Assembly (NCBI GenBank): GCA_946479285.1
Contig: CAMLFH010000001.1
Span: 124,001 to 188,000, forward strand
Source: an uncultured Flavobacteriales bacterium
GTDB taxonomy: Bacteria; Bacteroidota; Bacteroidia; Flavobacteriales; Crocinitomicaceae
Direction: 5' to 3'
DNA length: 64,000 bases
Part shown: one piece after another, positions 32,873 to 40,877 of the stretch
Layout: each line of letters opens with the position of its first letter
How positions within the stretch are numbered: the first letter of the stretch is position 1
The notes under the pieces: generated by a model
What the model was told of the DNA's origin: nothing
The model's database searches: none
The model's input: the letters and a program-made list of their open reading frames with translations, nothing else
Made by a program: the position numbers and the translations under genes

Positions 32873-35848
32873 TTAAATCACCATATTCACAATCTTCCCG
32901 GGAACCACAATGACTTTCTTCGGAGCCTTGCCCTCCAGCCATTTCTGTGCTTCCGGCATTGCTAACACCGCTTCTTCCACCTCTTTTGCGGAGAAAGTAG
33001 TCGGCAATTCTGCGTTAAATCGCATTTTTCCATTGAAAGATACCGGGTAAACCGTATTTGCTTCTACCAGCATTGCCGGATCGAAAGCCGGGAATTGAGC
33101 CGTGGAAACCGTTCCTTTTTCGTTCCCGACAACTTCCCACAATTCTTCCGCAGCATGCGGAGCGTATGGAGCCAATAGGATCACCACTTTTTCCAGTACT
33201 TCTTTCGAATGGCATTTTTGTTCCGTCAGTTCGTTTACGCAGATCATTAAGTTCGAAACGTTTGTGTTGAACGAGAAACGTTCCAAATCGTCTTCCACTT
33301 TCTTGATCGTTTTGTGAAGCGTTTTTAAAGATTCTTTGCTTGCTTGCTCGTTCGTTACGATCACTTTTGTGTCTTCGTAGAACAAGCGCCACAATTTGCG
33401 CAGGAAGTTATGCACTCCGTTGATTCCTTTCGTGTCCCACGGCTTAGTCTGTTCCAACGGACCTAAGAACATTTCGTACATGCGCAAAGTGTCTGCACCA
33501 AATTTCTCTACCAACTCATCCGGAGTTTGAACGTTGAATTTGGATTTGGACATTTTTTCGACTTCAGAACCGCAAATGTAAGTTCCATCTTCTTCTAGAA
33601 TGAATTCGAACTCTTTGTTTTTCGTAAAATCTTTGAAAAAGTAAGTTTCTTTAAAGGATTCAATATTTAAAACATCATTATCGACTAAAGAAATGTCAAC
33701 TCTCGTTGGCAAATAGGTTACGGGAAAACTTTTATAACCTTCGTATGATAAACGATTTCTTAATTCAACTATTCTGTCTTCAATTTTAGGATGATAACTA
33801 CGAGAGTTGTCTTCTAGGCTTGAATCGAGCATATCGAAATCTTGATTTCTGGAAAAGAAGAAAATTTTGTCATCTATGACTTCTTTGCCTTCATCAGTTA
33901 CATAACTGATGAAAACCGGATAAACAAAACTACTTCTCCCCAAAATCATCCCCTGGTTGATCATCTTCTTGAACGGCTCGTCAAAGGAGATGTATCTCAT
34001 GTCGTACAGGAACTTGCACCAGAAACGGGAATACAACAAGTGACCCGTTGCGTGTTCCGAACCACCGATGTATAAATCCACCTGGTTCCAGTAATCTGCT
34101 TTTTCTTTGGAAACGAATTCGGTTGTATTCTTCGGGTCCATGTAGCGCAGGAAATAGAAGGAACTTCCGGCCCAGCCCGGCATGGTGTTGTATTCCATGC
34201 GGTCGCCCTCTGAATATTTCCAGGCACTTTTCTCAGCTCGCGCTAATGGCGGTTCGCCGTCTTCTGTCGGCAAATATTTATCTACTTCCGGTAGTTCGAT
34301 GGGCAGGTTTGCATCGTCGACCAAATAAGGAATGTCGTTCTTATAATAAACCGGGAAAGGCTCGCCCCAATAACGCTGACGCGAAAAAATCGCATCACGC
34401 AGACGGTAATTCGTTTTTCCCTTTCCTAGCCCTTGTTCTTCAATTTTTGCAATGGCAACCGCCATCGCTTTTTTGATCGGCAATCCGCTTAAGAAATCTG
34501 AGTTCGCAATCGTTCCCTCTTTTTCAGTGTAAGCTGCTTCGGAAATATCTGTGTTCTCAAAAATATTCTTGATCGGAATGTTGAAATGTTTCGCGAAATC
34601 CCAATCGCGCTGATCTCCACAAGGAACGGCCATTACAGCACCTGTTCCGTAGGAAGCCAACACGTAATCACCGATCCAAACCGGGATTTTTTCCCCGGAG
34701 AAAGGGTGAATGGCATAAGCTCCGGTAAATTGACCGGTAATATTTTTGACGTCCGCTTGTCTGTCGCGCTCAGATTTCAAGGAAGCAGCCGTTTTGTATG
34801 CTTCTATTGCGTCTGTGTATTCAGCAGTTGTGATGTCATCTACCAACGGATGTTCCGGCGCCAAAACCATAAATGAAACCCCAAAAATGGTATCGGGGCG
34901 GGTAGTGAAGACTTCGATGGATGCCTCAGGTGCCTGAGCGGAGTCGAAGGCATCCTCCCCCTCATTCCCCCTCCAAAGGGGGAAGCTAACCGATGCTCCG
35001 ACCGATTTCCCGATCCAGTTGCGCTGCATGTCTTTGATCGCATCTGTCCAGTCAACAGTGTCCAAACCGGTCAATAAACGCTCAGCGTATGCTTTGATCC
35101 GCATCGACCACTGGCGCATCAGTTTTTGTTCTACCGGATGTCCGCCACGCTCAGAAAGCCCGTTGATTACTTCGTCATTCGCAAGTACTGTTCCCAAAGC
35201 CGGACACCAGTTTACCCACGAATCCGCCAGGTAAGCCAAACGGTATTCCATCAAAATATCGGATTGCTCTTTTTCAGAGTATCCTTTCCATGCTTCAGCT
35301 GTGAATGTGTCTGCAAAATCGCTCACGGCATTTACTGCTGCGTTCCCGTTTTTCTCAAATTCAGCAATCAGGGAATCGATGGATTCCGCCTTATCTGTTT
35401 TGGTATTGTACCACGAATTAAAGATCTGTTTGAAGATCCACTGCGTCCATTTATAATATTCCGGCGATGAGGTTCGGACTTCGCGGTCCCAATCGAAAGA
35501 GAAACCGATCTTATCCAATTGATCGCGGTAACGTGCAATGTTTTGTTCGGTAGTAATTGCAGGATGCTGACCCGTTTGGATCGCATATTGCTCTGCAGGA
35601 AGTCCGAAGGAGTCGTAACCCATCGGATGCAGGACATTGTAACCTCTTAATCTTTTGTAGCGGGCATAAATATCAGAAGCAATGTAACCGAGCGGGTGAC
35701 CAACATGCAAACCAGCTCCGGACGGATACGGGAACATATCCAATACGTAGTATTTGGGCTTCACAGAATTGTCGGCAGCAGCAAATGTTTTATGATCTGC
35801 CCAGTATTTGCGCCATTTGCGCTCGATTTCATTAAAATTGTATTCCAT
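32873..35848 (-). CDS. leuS: Leucyl-tRNA synthetase
   Basis: 991 residues, longer than the usual 860-940. The HIGH-type motif is in PYPSGAGLHVGHPLGY and the KMSKS loop is EKMSKSKFN near residue 765. The editing domain contains EVFTTRPDTIFG. It charges tRNA-Leu and proofreads wrong amino acids. Two oddities are visible. A 21-residue insert at the start of the editing domain is encoded by a dispersed palindromic repeat (34919-34984). An unusually long, A+T-rich segment before KMSKS (about residues 640-752) is larger than the insertion normal for Bacteroidota enzymes. The frame is intact throughout, so the enzyme is probably active. Confidence 0.96.
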   Translation of the reverse strand: MEYNFNEIERKWRKYWADHKTFAAADNSVKPKYYVLDMFPYPSGAGLHVGHPLGYIASDIYARYKRLRGYNVLHPMGYDSFGLPAEQYAIQTGQHPAITTEQNIARYRDQLDKIGFSFDWDREVRTSSPEYYKWTQWIFKQIFNSWYNTKTDKAESIDSLIAEFEKNGNAAVNAVSDFADTFTAEAWKGYSEKEQSDILMEYRLAYLADSWVNWCPALGTVLANDEVINGLSERGGHPVEQKLMRQWSMRIKAYAERLLTGLDTVDWTDAIKDMQRNWIGKSVGASVSFPLWRGNEGEDAFDSAQAPEASIEVFTTRPDTIFGVSFMVLAPEHPLVDDITTAEYTDAIEAYKTAASLKSERDRQADVKNITGQFTGAYAIHPFSGEKIPVWIGDYVLASYGTGAVMAVPCGDQRDWDFAKHFNIPIKNIFENTDISEAAYTEKEGTIANSDFLSGLPIKKAMAVAIAKIEEQGLGKGKTNYRLRDAIFSRQRYWGEPFPVYYKNDIPYLVDDANLPIELPEVDKYLPTEDGEPPLARAEKSAWKYSEGDRMEYNTMPGWAGSSFYFLRYMDPKNTTEFVSKEKADYWNQVDLYIGGSEHATGHLLYSRFWCKFLYDMRYISFDEPFKKMINQGMILGRSSFVYPVFISYVTDEGKEVIDDKIFFFSRNQDFDMLDSSLEDNSRSYHPKIEDRIVELRNRLSYEGYKSFPVTYLPTRVDISLVDNDVLNIESFKETYFFKDFTKNKEFEFILEEDGTYICGSEVEKMSKSKFNVQTPDELVEKFGADTLRMYEMFLGPLEQTKPWDTKGINGVHNFLRKLWRLFYEDTKVIVTNEQASKESLKTLHKTIKKVEDDLERFSFNTNVSNLMICVNELTEQKCHSKEVLEKVVILLAPYAPHAAEELWEVVGNEKGTVSTAQFPAFDPAMLVEANTVYPVSFNGKMRFNAELPTTFSAKEVEEAVLAMPEAQKWLEGKAPKKVIVVPGKIVNMVI
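34919..34984 (-). repeat. Palindromic repeat translated inside leuS
   Basis: Two inverted repeats lie in tandem within the leuS frame: TTCCCCC-TCCAAA-GGGGGAA at 34965-34984, and GGATGCCT paired with AGGCATCC (34919-34926 and 34948-34955) enclosing TCAGG-TG-CCTGA. The TTCGACTCCGCTCAGG-type string is, from memory, common between genes in Bacteroidota. Here it adds FPLWRGNEGEDAFDSAQAP plus EA to the editing domain without breaking the frame. Confidence 0.7.
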
Positions 35849-35864
35849 GCTTTTATTTAGCTAA

Positions 35865-35910
35865 AAAGTGCGGCAACGCTTGTGCTAAAGCTTCAGCGCC
35901 GGCACAAAGT
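35865..35910. repeat. Hairpin repeat in the leuS leader
   Basis: TTGTGCTAAAGCTTCAGCGCCGGCACAA contains arms TTGTGC and GCACAA and resembles the GCTTTAGC string at 18195-18260. On the minus strand, a TATTTTGG box just upstream may be the leuS promoter, which would place the hairpin in the 5' leader. No T-box features were seen. Confidence 0.35.
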
Positions 35911-36019
35911 TACCAAAATAGAGCTAGTTACCGCCATTCACACATTTTTATCCGCATAGAAGCAGAATTGAGTGTAACCATTTTATTTTTTGTTGTTATA
36001 TTGCTAAAAATCAAAGCTT

Positions 36020-36223
36020 ATGACTCTTCGTATTTCCTCCGTCCTTTTAGCAGGTTGTTTCCTTTTTGGAGCTGCAGGTTCAGTAAACGCTGCTGAGCAA
36101 GTTATTAATCAAAGTGCATCTGCTTTGGAAATGAAGGCTTCTTCTTCTGAGACCAAAAAAGATTTCAGACCGAGAAAACCGAAAAAGTCTAAGCCAAGAA
36201 AACGTCATTGCGACGCATATTGA
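36020..36223 (+). CDS. Small secreted basic peptide
   Basis: 67 residues. A clear signal peptide (MTLRISSVLLAGCFLFGAAG, cleavage probably after VNA) leads to a 42-residue mature peptide that ends in a strongly basic stretch RPRKPKKSKPRKRHC. The last cysteine and charge resemble nucleic-acid- or membrane-binding peptides, but no family was recognised. A long hairpin at 36261-36300 separates it from the histidine kinase gene. Confidence 0.6.
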   Translation: MTLRISSVLLAGCFLFGAAGSVNAAEQVINQSASALEMKASSSETKKDFRPRKPKKSKPRKRHCDAY

Positions 36224-36260
36224 TCGAATCATTCAAATTAAAGATAGTTCCCTTCAAAAA

Positions 36261-36300
36261 AGATTCTTTTTTGTGAGCAGATCACAGAAGAGAATCTTTA
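36261..36300 (+). terminator. Long hairpin between the basic peptide and kinase genes
   Basis: Arms AAGATTCTTTTTTGTGA and TCACAGAAGAGAATCTT pair with several G-U steps around GCAGA. It lies 37 bases past the peptide gene. It lacks a long trailing T-tract, so it may be a weak terminator or a leader structure of the kinase gene. Confidence 0.5.
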
Positions 36301-36328
36301 TCTATTTGAAAAAAGCTATTTTTAGTCC

Positions 36329-38533
36329 ATGTTTCGGTTCATTCTCTCCTTCTCGATCCTTGCCGGTTGCTTTTTTGGTGTTTCAAATCAGGCACTTGCT
36401 GGTAATACAGACGAAGCAAGCTACCGGAGAGCATATCTCACTGAAAAAGACAATACCAAGAAATTCTGGCGACAGGTAGCGCTTGGTAAGTTTTACCAAT
36501 TAAACAATGTTCAAAAGGCAGATTCAATCCGCTATGCGATTATTGATGCCAGCCGGATAGAATCTGATTCCGCCAAATTGCAGGCGCTGATCTTTGATCT
36601 GCGGGTTGAAGCTCTTCTTGGGAACAAAACAGCTTATTACGCCAAAATCCTGCAGCTGCAGCCTTATTTGTCGCGCACGGATTCGAAACTGAACCAGGTC
36701 CACATCTTTCATTTACTGGCGGAATATCACATTGCCTTTCGTGAATTTGAGCAGGCAGATATTTACCTGACCGAAGCTTTGCGTTTTTCCAAACGGATCC
36801 GGGTGAGAAGTTATGCCCTGATTGCTGAAACGAATCGTTTGTTTGCCAAATTGAATATGGAGCAAAACAAGCGGGATGCTTCTTTGAAATTCGCTGAAAC
36901 TTCTATTCAATACGCGCGTCGTTCAACCGATAGATCGTTGATGGCGAAATGTGTTAACATGCAGTCGGCAATCTACGATTTCTTCGGGCAGGTGGAACTG
37001 TCCGTCTCCAAGAACTTCATCGCGCTTCAATTGGCCAAGCAGGCAAATGATTATCCGCAGATTGCCCAATTCCAGCGTGAAATTGGTGAATCGCAATACC
37101 AGATCTTTAATTTCGACAACGCCAATAATTTCTTCATGCAGTCGCGGGAAACGGCGTTGAAGATCCAGGATTTCCGGTTGGTCGGATTGGCGGATACCGA
37201 TATTGGTTTGGTGAAGCTGGCTAAAAAAGAGTACGAGGAAGCAATTGCAGACCTGAAACGGGTTGTTCGCACGCTTCAGTCTTACAACGACCAGGACGGA
37301 TTGGGAATGGCTCACAAATATTTGGGAAATGCTTTCAACGAGCAAAAAAAGTACGATGAAGCACTTCGTTATTACAACATGGCGCTGGTTTATTTTGAAT
37401 CGGCTTCCAACCGCTCCGAGATTGCTTCTGTTTACCATTTGGTCGGGACCGTTTTTGCCGAACAAGGGAAATACAAAAACGCACTCAATTATTTGAATCG
37501 CTCCATTGATATCCGTTCACAATACGGGTATATCGGCGGAATTTATCCTTCCTACAAAGAAATGGCGGACGTTTACAAGAAAACCGGGAATATGAAGCTT
37601 GCTTATCAATACCTGAATATGTATTCAGATTATTCGGACAGTGCCCGAATTGTAGAAGTAAGTACTAAAATTGCTGAATTATCTGAGTTGTACCGGTCCG
37701 AACAGCGGGAACGTTTGATCGCTATACAGGCAGATTCCATCGAATTGCAGCGAAAAGAGAAGGAAAACACGGAACTGCGGAACATCTTCCAGACTTACAT
37801 CATCATCGGTTTCATCGTCTTGTTGGGATTGGGAGCGTTTATCATTTACAATCGCTGGAAACAGCGGAACATCCGTCAATTGCAGCGTGAAGCGGAAATG
37901 AACCAAACTTTGCTGCGTTCACAGATGAACCCGCATTTCGTTTTCAATGCAATGTCCGTGATCCAGAGTTACATTTATGAGAACGACACGAAGAATTCCA
38001 CGAAATTCCTGATCAATTTCTCCAAACTGATGCGTCTGATCCTGGAAAATTCTTCCAAGGAGTTCATTCCTCTCAGTACAGAGATCGATATTTTGAACAA
38101 ATACCTGGAAACTCAGAAGCTCCGATTCGGGGATCGTTTTGAGTATGAAGTTTCTGTAAATGACCAGTTACTGCAGGAAGAAACCGTTATTCCGCCGATG
38201 ATCACACAGCCGTTTATAGAAAATGCCATTGAACACGGCCAGCTGCATACGATCGAAGGCGGATTCATTCGTGTTTGCTTTACCAAGGATGAGGAAATGC
38301 TTCATGTGATGATCGAAGACAATGGAATCGGGAGAAAAGGTTCTGCAAACAACAAGAAAAGTGCCGAGCACAAAAGTATGGCGATGAAGATTACACAGGA
38401 CCGGATCAACAACCTGAGTTACAAATACAAGATCCTTGGCCGCATGGAAATGGAAGACTACGACAAAGAACAGGAAACCGGAACTTTGGTGAATATTTAC
38501 CTGCCTTATCGGAATGAAGGAATGATGACTTAG
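36329..38533 (+). CDS. TPR-containing LytS-type sensor histidine kinase
   Basis: 734 residues. A signal peptide (ending SNQALA) is followed by about 450 residues of TPR-like helical repeats in the periplasm, e.g. GMAHKYLGNAFNEQKKYDEA. One membrane helix is at about 490-510 (TYIIIGFIVLLGLGAFIIY), then a cytoplasmic His-kinase domain with the phospho-acceptor in QMNPHFVFNAMSVIQSYI. The ATPase N-box is PFIENAIEHGQ and a G-box is MIEDNGIGRKG. This is the standard Bacteroidota partner of LytTR regulators. The regulator follows 197 bp downstream. The signal sensed is unknown. Confidence 0.92.
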   Translation: MFRFILSFSILAGCFFGVSNQALAGNTDEASYRRAYLTEKDNTKKFWRQVALGKFYQLNNVQKADSIRYAIIDASRIESDSAKLQALIFDLRVEALLGNKTAYYAKILQLQPYLSRTDSKLNQVHIFHLLAEYHIAFREFEQADIYLTEALRFSKRIRVRSYALIAETNRLFAKLNMEQNKRDASLKFAETSIQYARRSTDRSLMAKCVNMQSAIYDFFGQVELSVSKNFIALQLAKQANDYPQIAQFQREIGESQYQIFNFDNANNFFMQSRETALKIQDFRLVGLADTDIGLVKLAKKEYEEAIADLKRVVRTLQSYNDQDGLGMAHKYLGNAFNEQKKYDEALRYYNMALVYFESASNRSEIASVYHLVGTVFAEQGKYKNALNYLNRSIDIRSQYGYIGGIYPSYKEMADVYKKTGNMKLAYQYLNMYSDYSDSARIVEVSTKIAELSELYRSEQRERLIAIQADSIELQRKEKENTELRNIFQTYIIIGFIVLLGLGAFIIYNRWKQRNIRQLQREAEMNQTLLRSQMNPHFVFNAMSVIQSYIYENDTKNSTKFLINFSKLMRLILENSSKEFIPLSTEIDILNKYLETQKLRFGDRFEYEVSVNDQLLQEETVIPPMITQPFIENAIEHGQLHTIEGGFIRVCFTKDEEMLHVMIEDNGIGRKGSANNKKSAEHKSMAMKITQDRINNLSYKYKILGRMEMEDYDKEQETGTLVNIYLPYRNEGMMT

Positions 38534-38730
38534 TTACTTTTTCCGAAACAATCATTCTAAATCCATGAATAAATTACTGAGTATTGTTGGCTGTTCTTCC
38601 TGCATCTCAAGAAAGCTTCTCACAAATATCAGGTTGATGATTGAATAGCAGCCTATTTATAATAAAAACTCCTCCAAAACGTTTAATTCGTATTAATGTT
38701 TATCTTTCCATATAATTACTTCAACAAACT

Positions 38731-39480
38731 ATGAAAAAAGTATTAATCATTGATGATGAGCAACGAACGCGTGAATTGATTGCTAAAATGATCGAATCAT
38801 TTGACCTGGATATTCAGACTTTCCCAATAGGAGAGAACGTGCAATCAGGATTAGCTGCCATCAAAGAAATCAAACCGGATTTAGTGTTTTTGGATATTCA
38901 AATGCCGGATGGTACCGGTTTTGATTTATTGAAATCAGTTCCGGAAAAGAACTTCGAAGTGATTTTTATTACGGCTCATGAAGAATTTGCCATTAAAGCG
39001 ATCAAATTCTCTGCTTTAGACTACATTTTGAAACCGGTTGATCCGGAAGAATTAAAAGGAGCCTTGGAACGTGCTTTGGAATCCATGAAAGAAGCAGATA
39101 CTAAGCCGGAGCCTCAATTTGAAGCATTGCAGCATAATATTCAGCCCAATCAAAAACGCCGATTGGTTTTAAAAACCCAGGAAAGTGTTCACGTGGTTGA
39201 TTTGGATCATATCATCCGTTGTGAAGCCGATCGGAATTATACCTCGTTCTTCCTGACGGAAGGCAAGAAGATTTTGGTTTCAAGAACACTGAAAGATTAC
39301 GAGACCTTATTGTCGGGACACAACTTTTTACGTGTTCAGCAATCGCATTTGATCAACCTGAATTTTGTAGACCGATATGACAAAGGAAACGGTGGTGCGG
39401 TAGTCATGAAAGACGGTTCAGAAGTACCTTTGTCGCCTGCAAAACGCGATATTTTCTTCCAGATTTTAGAAAGCTTATAG
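38731..39480 (+). CDS. LytTR-family response regulator
   Basis: 249 residues. The receiver domain has the acidic pocket IIDDEQRTREL, the phosphorylated aspartate in DLVFLDIQMPDGTGF (D at about residue 54), and the conserved K in DYILKPVDPEE. The C-terminal LytTR DNA-binding domain has IIRCEADRNYTSFFL, FLRVQQSHLINLNFVDRYDK and SPAKRDIFFQIL. It surely works with the kinase upstream. A TATCTTTC box at 38701-38708 may give it its own promoter. Confidence 0.94.
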   Translation: MKKVLIIDDEQRTRELIAKMIESFDLDIQTFPIGENVQSGLAAIKEIKPDLVFLDIQMPDGTGFDLLKSVPEKNFEVIFITAHEEFAIKAIKFSALDYILKPVDPEELKGALERALESMKEADTKPEPQFEALQHNIQPNQKRRLVLKTQESVHVVDLDHIIRCEADRNYTSFFLTEGKKILVSRTLKDYETLLSGHNFLRVQQSHLINLNFVDRYDKGNGGAVVMKDGSEVPLSPAKRDIFFQILESL

Positions 39481-39801
39481 GGCCTGTTAAATTAGTTCTG
39501 CCAAATATTCATTCAAATCCGGCATTTATTCATTCTATAGGTTCTGTTCATCTTACATAGCTATCTTAGAAGAGGAAATAAGGAGAATGGAATCAGGTTG
39601 TTTTCTATGTTAGGTTGAAGTTGAAACGGAAAAATACTGCAATGGAGAGGCAGTTTTTTCATTTTCTAGTTTTATTGAAGAGTATACAGTTCTATCTCCG
39701 TCAAAGACTTTACCAATTAAAAACTTAGAAACAACCTGATTTTCATTAAATTGATTGTTCACACGCGACATACAAACTAAAACACTACTAAACAAATTCA
39801 A

Positions 39802-39826
39802 GGCCCATGTAATCATGGGTCTTTTT
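39802..39826 (+). terminator. Hairpin terminator in the region after the LytTR gene
   Basis: GGCCCATG and CATGGGTC around TAAT, followed by TTTTT. It lies more than 300 bases after the regulator stop, so an unseen transcript may end here. Confidence 0.65.
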
Positions 39827-39911
39827 CGTTTAAAAGTATTAAACATTTCATCGTTTAAATGTTTTTTTATAAGTTTAGTCGAAAACTCAGTTTTCAATTC
39901 ATCAATTCATT

Positions 39912-39919
39912 TAATTTTG
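39912..39919 (+). promoter_or_regulatory. TAnnTTTG box before the 97-residue gene
   Basis: TAATTTTG ends 7 bases before the ATG at 39927, suggesting a leaderless or near-leaderless transcript. Confidence 0.55.
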
Positions 39920-39926
39920 CTCAAAA

Positions 39927-40220
39927 ATGGAAATGGACACAACTAATTTTGTTCAGATTGAAAAAGAAGAAGTAGCAGGTCTGCATTTTCCGAAGGAAGA
40001 AGTTTTGGAAGACACAGATTTGATTGCCATTCGCAAAGCGAATGTTAATCGCGCAATCTCTCTTGGAAATTTGGAACATTCTAAAGTAAAGATTTACTTT
40101 GCAGACGATAGTGGGGAGAAGGTTGTACATACAACTATCTGGGCAGTAACAGACGTTGCAATCGTTTTGAAACAACACGTTCTTATTCCAACTCATCGTA
40201 TCATCAAACTTGAAATATAA
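39927..40220 (+). CDS. Hypothetical protein, possible beta-barrel domain
   Basis: 97 residues with no signal or membrane segment. Strand-rich sequence such as KVKIYFADDSGEKVVHTTIW and VAIVLKQHVLIPTHRIIKLEI suggests a small beta fold like SH3 or KOW-type domains. No family name is certain. A second ATG two codons later is possible. It is followed four bases later by the acidic-tailed gene, so the two are an operon. Confidence 0.7.
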   Translation: MEMDTTNFVQIEKEEVAGLHFPKEEVLEDTDLIAIRKANVNRAISLGNLEHSKVKIYFADDSGEKVVHTTIWAVTDVAIVLKQHVLIPTHRIIKLEI

Positions 40221-40224
40221 TAGC

Positions 40225-40584
40225 ATGTCGAAAAAAAAGTCAATCATTAGCTATGATAAGCTGAATATCGATCAGAAGAAAAAATTATTAATGGCGTTCC
40301 CGGATGGATTTTCAGGAAGCACCACAAAAATGATCCACCCAGTAACAGGTGAAACCTATGATTCGTTGCTTTGGGAAACAGATGAGATCATTTACCTGGT
40401 TAAACTTCCCAAAGTAACATTGAAATCACCATCTGTGGAAGATGATGATGAGGAAGATTTCGAAGATGATTTCGATTCAGCTGATGCTAAAGGAGAAGAG
40501 GAAGAAGAGTCTGCTGATGATGACGACGACGATTCTTACGATGATGCTCCGGATGAAGCAGCAGATGATGAGGACGAAGACTAA
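40225..40584 (+). CDS. Hypothetical protein with long acidic tail
   Basis: 119 residues from the ATG at 40225; a TTG five codons earlier is less likely. The N-terminal 70 residues form a compact basic domain (MSKKKSIISYDKLNIDQKK, HPVTGETYDSLLWETDEIIY). The last 45 are almost all Asp, Glu, Ala and Ser. Such tails often shield nucleic-acid-binding or mimic DNA. It is co-transcribed with the 97-residue gene and ends before a strong terminator. Function unknown. Confidence 0.7.
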   Translation: MSKKKSIISYDKLNIDQKKKLLMAFPDGFSGSTTKMIHPVTGETYDSLLWETDEIIYLVKLPKVTLKSPSVEDDDEEDFEDDFDSADAKGEEEEESADDDDDDSYDDAPDEAADDEDED

Positions 40585-40606
40585 TGTCGATTAAATAAAT
40601 GATATG

Positions 40607-40638
40607 CCCCGGTTCCGTTGCTACGGATCGGGGTTTTT
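40607..40638 (+). terminator. Terminator after the acidic-tailed gene
   Basis: CCCCG...CCGT pairs with ACGG...CGGGG, followed by TTTTTATTA. It stops just before the next small gene's ATG. Confidence 0.85.
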
Positions 40639-40644
40639 ATTACG

Positions 40645-40821
40645 ATGGAAGAAGAACAGGTACTAGCACCGAGTCCGGAAAAACAATCAGACGAGGAAAA
40701 GGCAGTTAAGCGAAAAAAATGGCTTAAGCGTGCTGGTATTGCCGGTTTTTTGTTCTTTCTCATTAAGGGGCTTGCCTGGATAGTGGTAGCACTTTTAGCC
40801 TGGAAAGGCTGTTCGGCATAA
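40645..40821 (+). CDS. Small single-pass membrane protein
   Basis: 58 residues from the ATG at 40645. An acidic start, a basic stretch KRKKWLKRAG, one hydrophobic helix (about 29-52) and a tail KGCSA. It starts seven bases after a terminator hairpin, so its promoter would have to overlap that hairpin. It might depend on readthrough instead, which makes it uncertain. It ends just before a strong bidirectional terminator. Confidence 0.5.
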   Translation: MEEEQVLAPSPEKQSDEEKAVKRKKWLKRAGIAGFLFFLIKGLAWIVVALLAWKGCSA

Positions 40822-40826
40822 GATAT

Positions 40827-40864
40827 AAAACGTAGGGGCACGATTAATCGCGCCCCTACGTTTT
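40827..40864. terminator. Bidirectional GTAGGGGCG-type palindrome terminator
   Basis: AAAACGTAGGGGCACGAT and ATCGCGCCCCTACGTTTT pair with one mismatch, with A-tract before and T-tract after. It lies between the convergent small membrane gene and lepA, serving both strands. It is a member of the palindrome family also seen at 50017. Confidence 0.8.
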
Positions 40865-40877
40865 TCATATAAAAATT

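Larger units (their letters stand above)
39481..39926. other. 446-bp intergenic region with hairpins
   Basis: No convincing gene. It holds three hairpin/T-tract structures: ACTGC/GCAGT followed by TTTTTTC near 39646, the terminator at 39802-39826, and AAACATTT/AAATGTTT followed by TTTTTTAT near 39842-39867. A minus-strand open frame of 95 codons runs through it but lacks an ATG at its start. It may be a decayed gene. Confidence 0.5.

Noticed and set aside
35849..36019. T-box leucine riboswitch before leuS
   Set aside because: No T-box consensus or leucine specifier stem was found. Only a short hairpin is present, and T-boxes are not usual in this phylum.
38565..38648. 27-codon frame MNKLLSIVGCSSCISRKLL between the kinase and regulator genes
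   Set aside because: Too short and without start signals. Most likely chance in the 197-bp gap.
39610..39897. Minus-strand open frame of 95 codons
   Set aside because: It starts with TTG, has no ATG near the beginning, runs through two hairpins with T-tracts and matches no family I recognise. It could be a decayed gene, but I cannot support a product.
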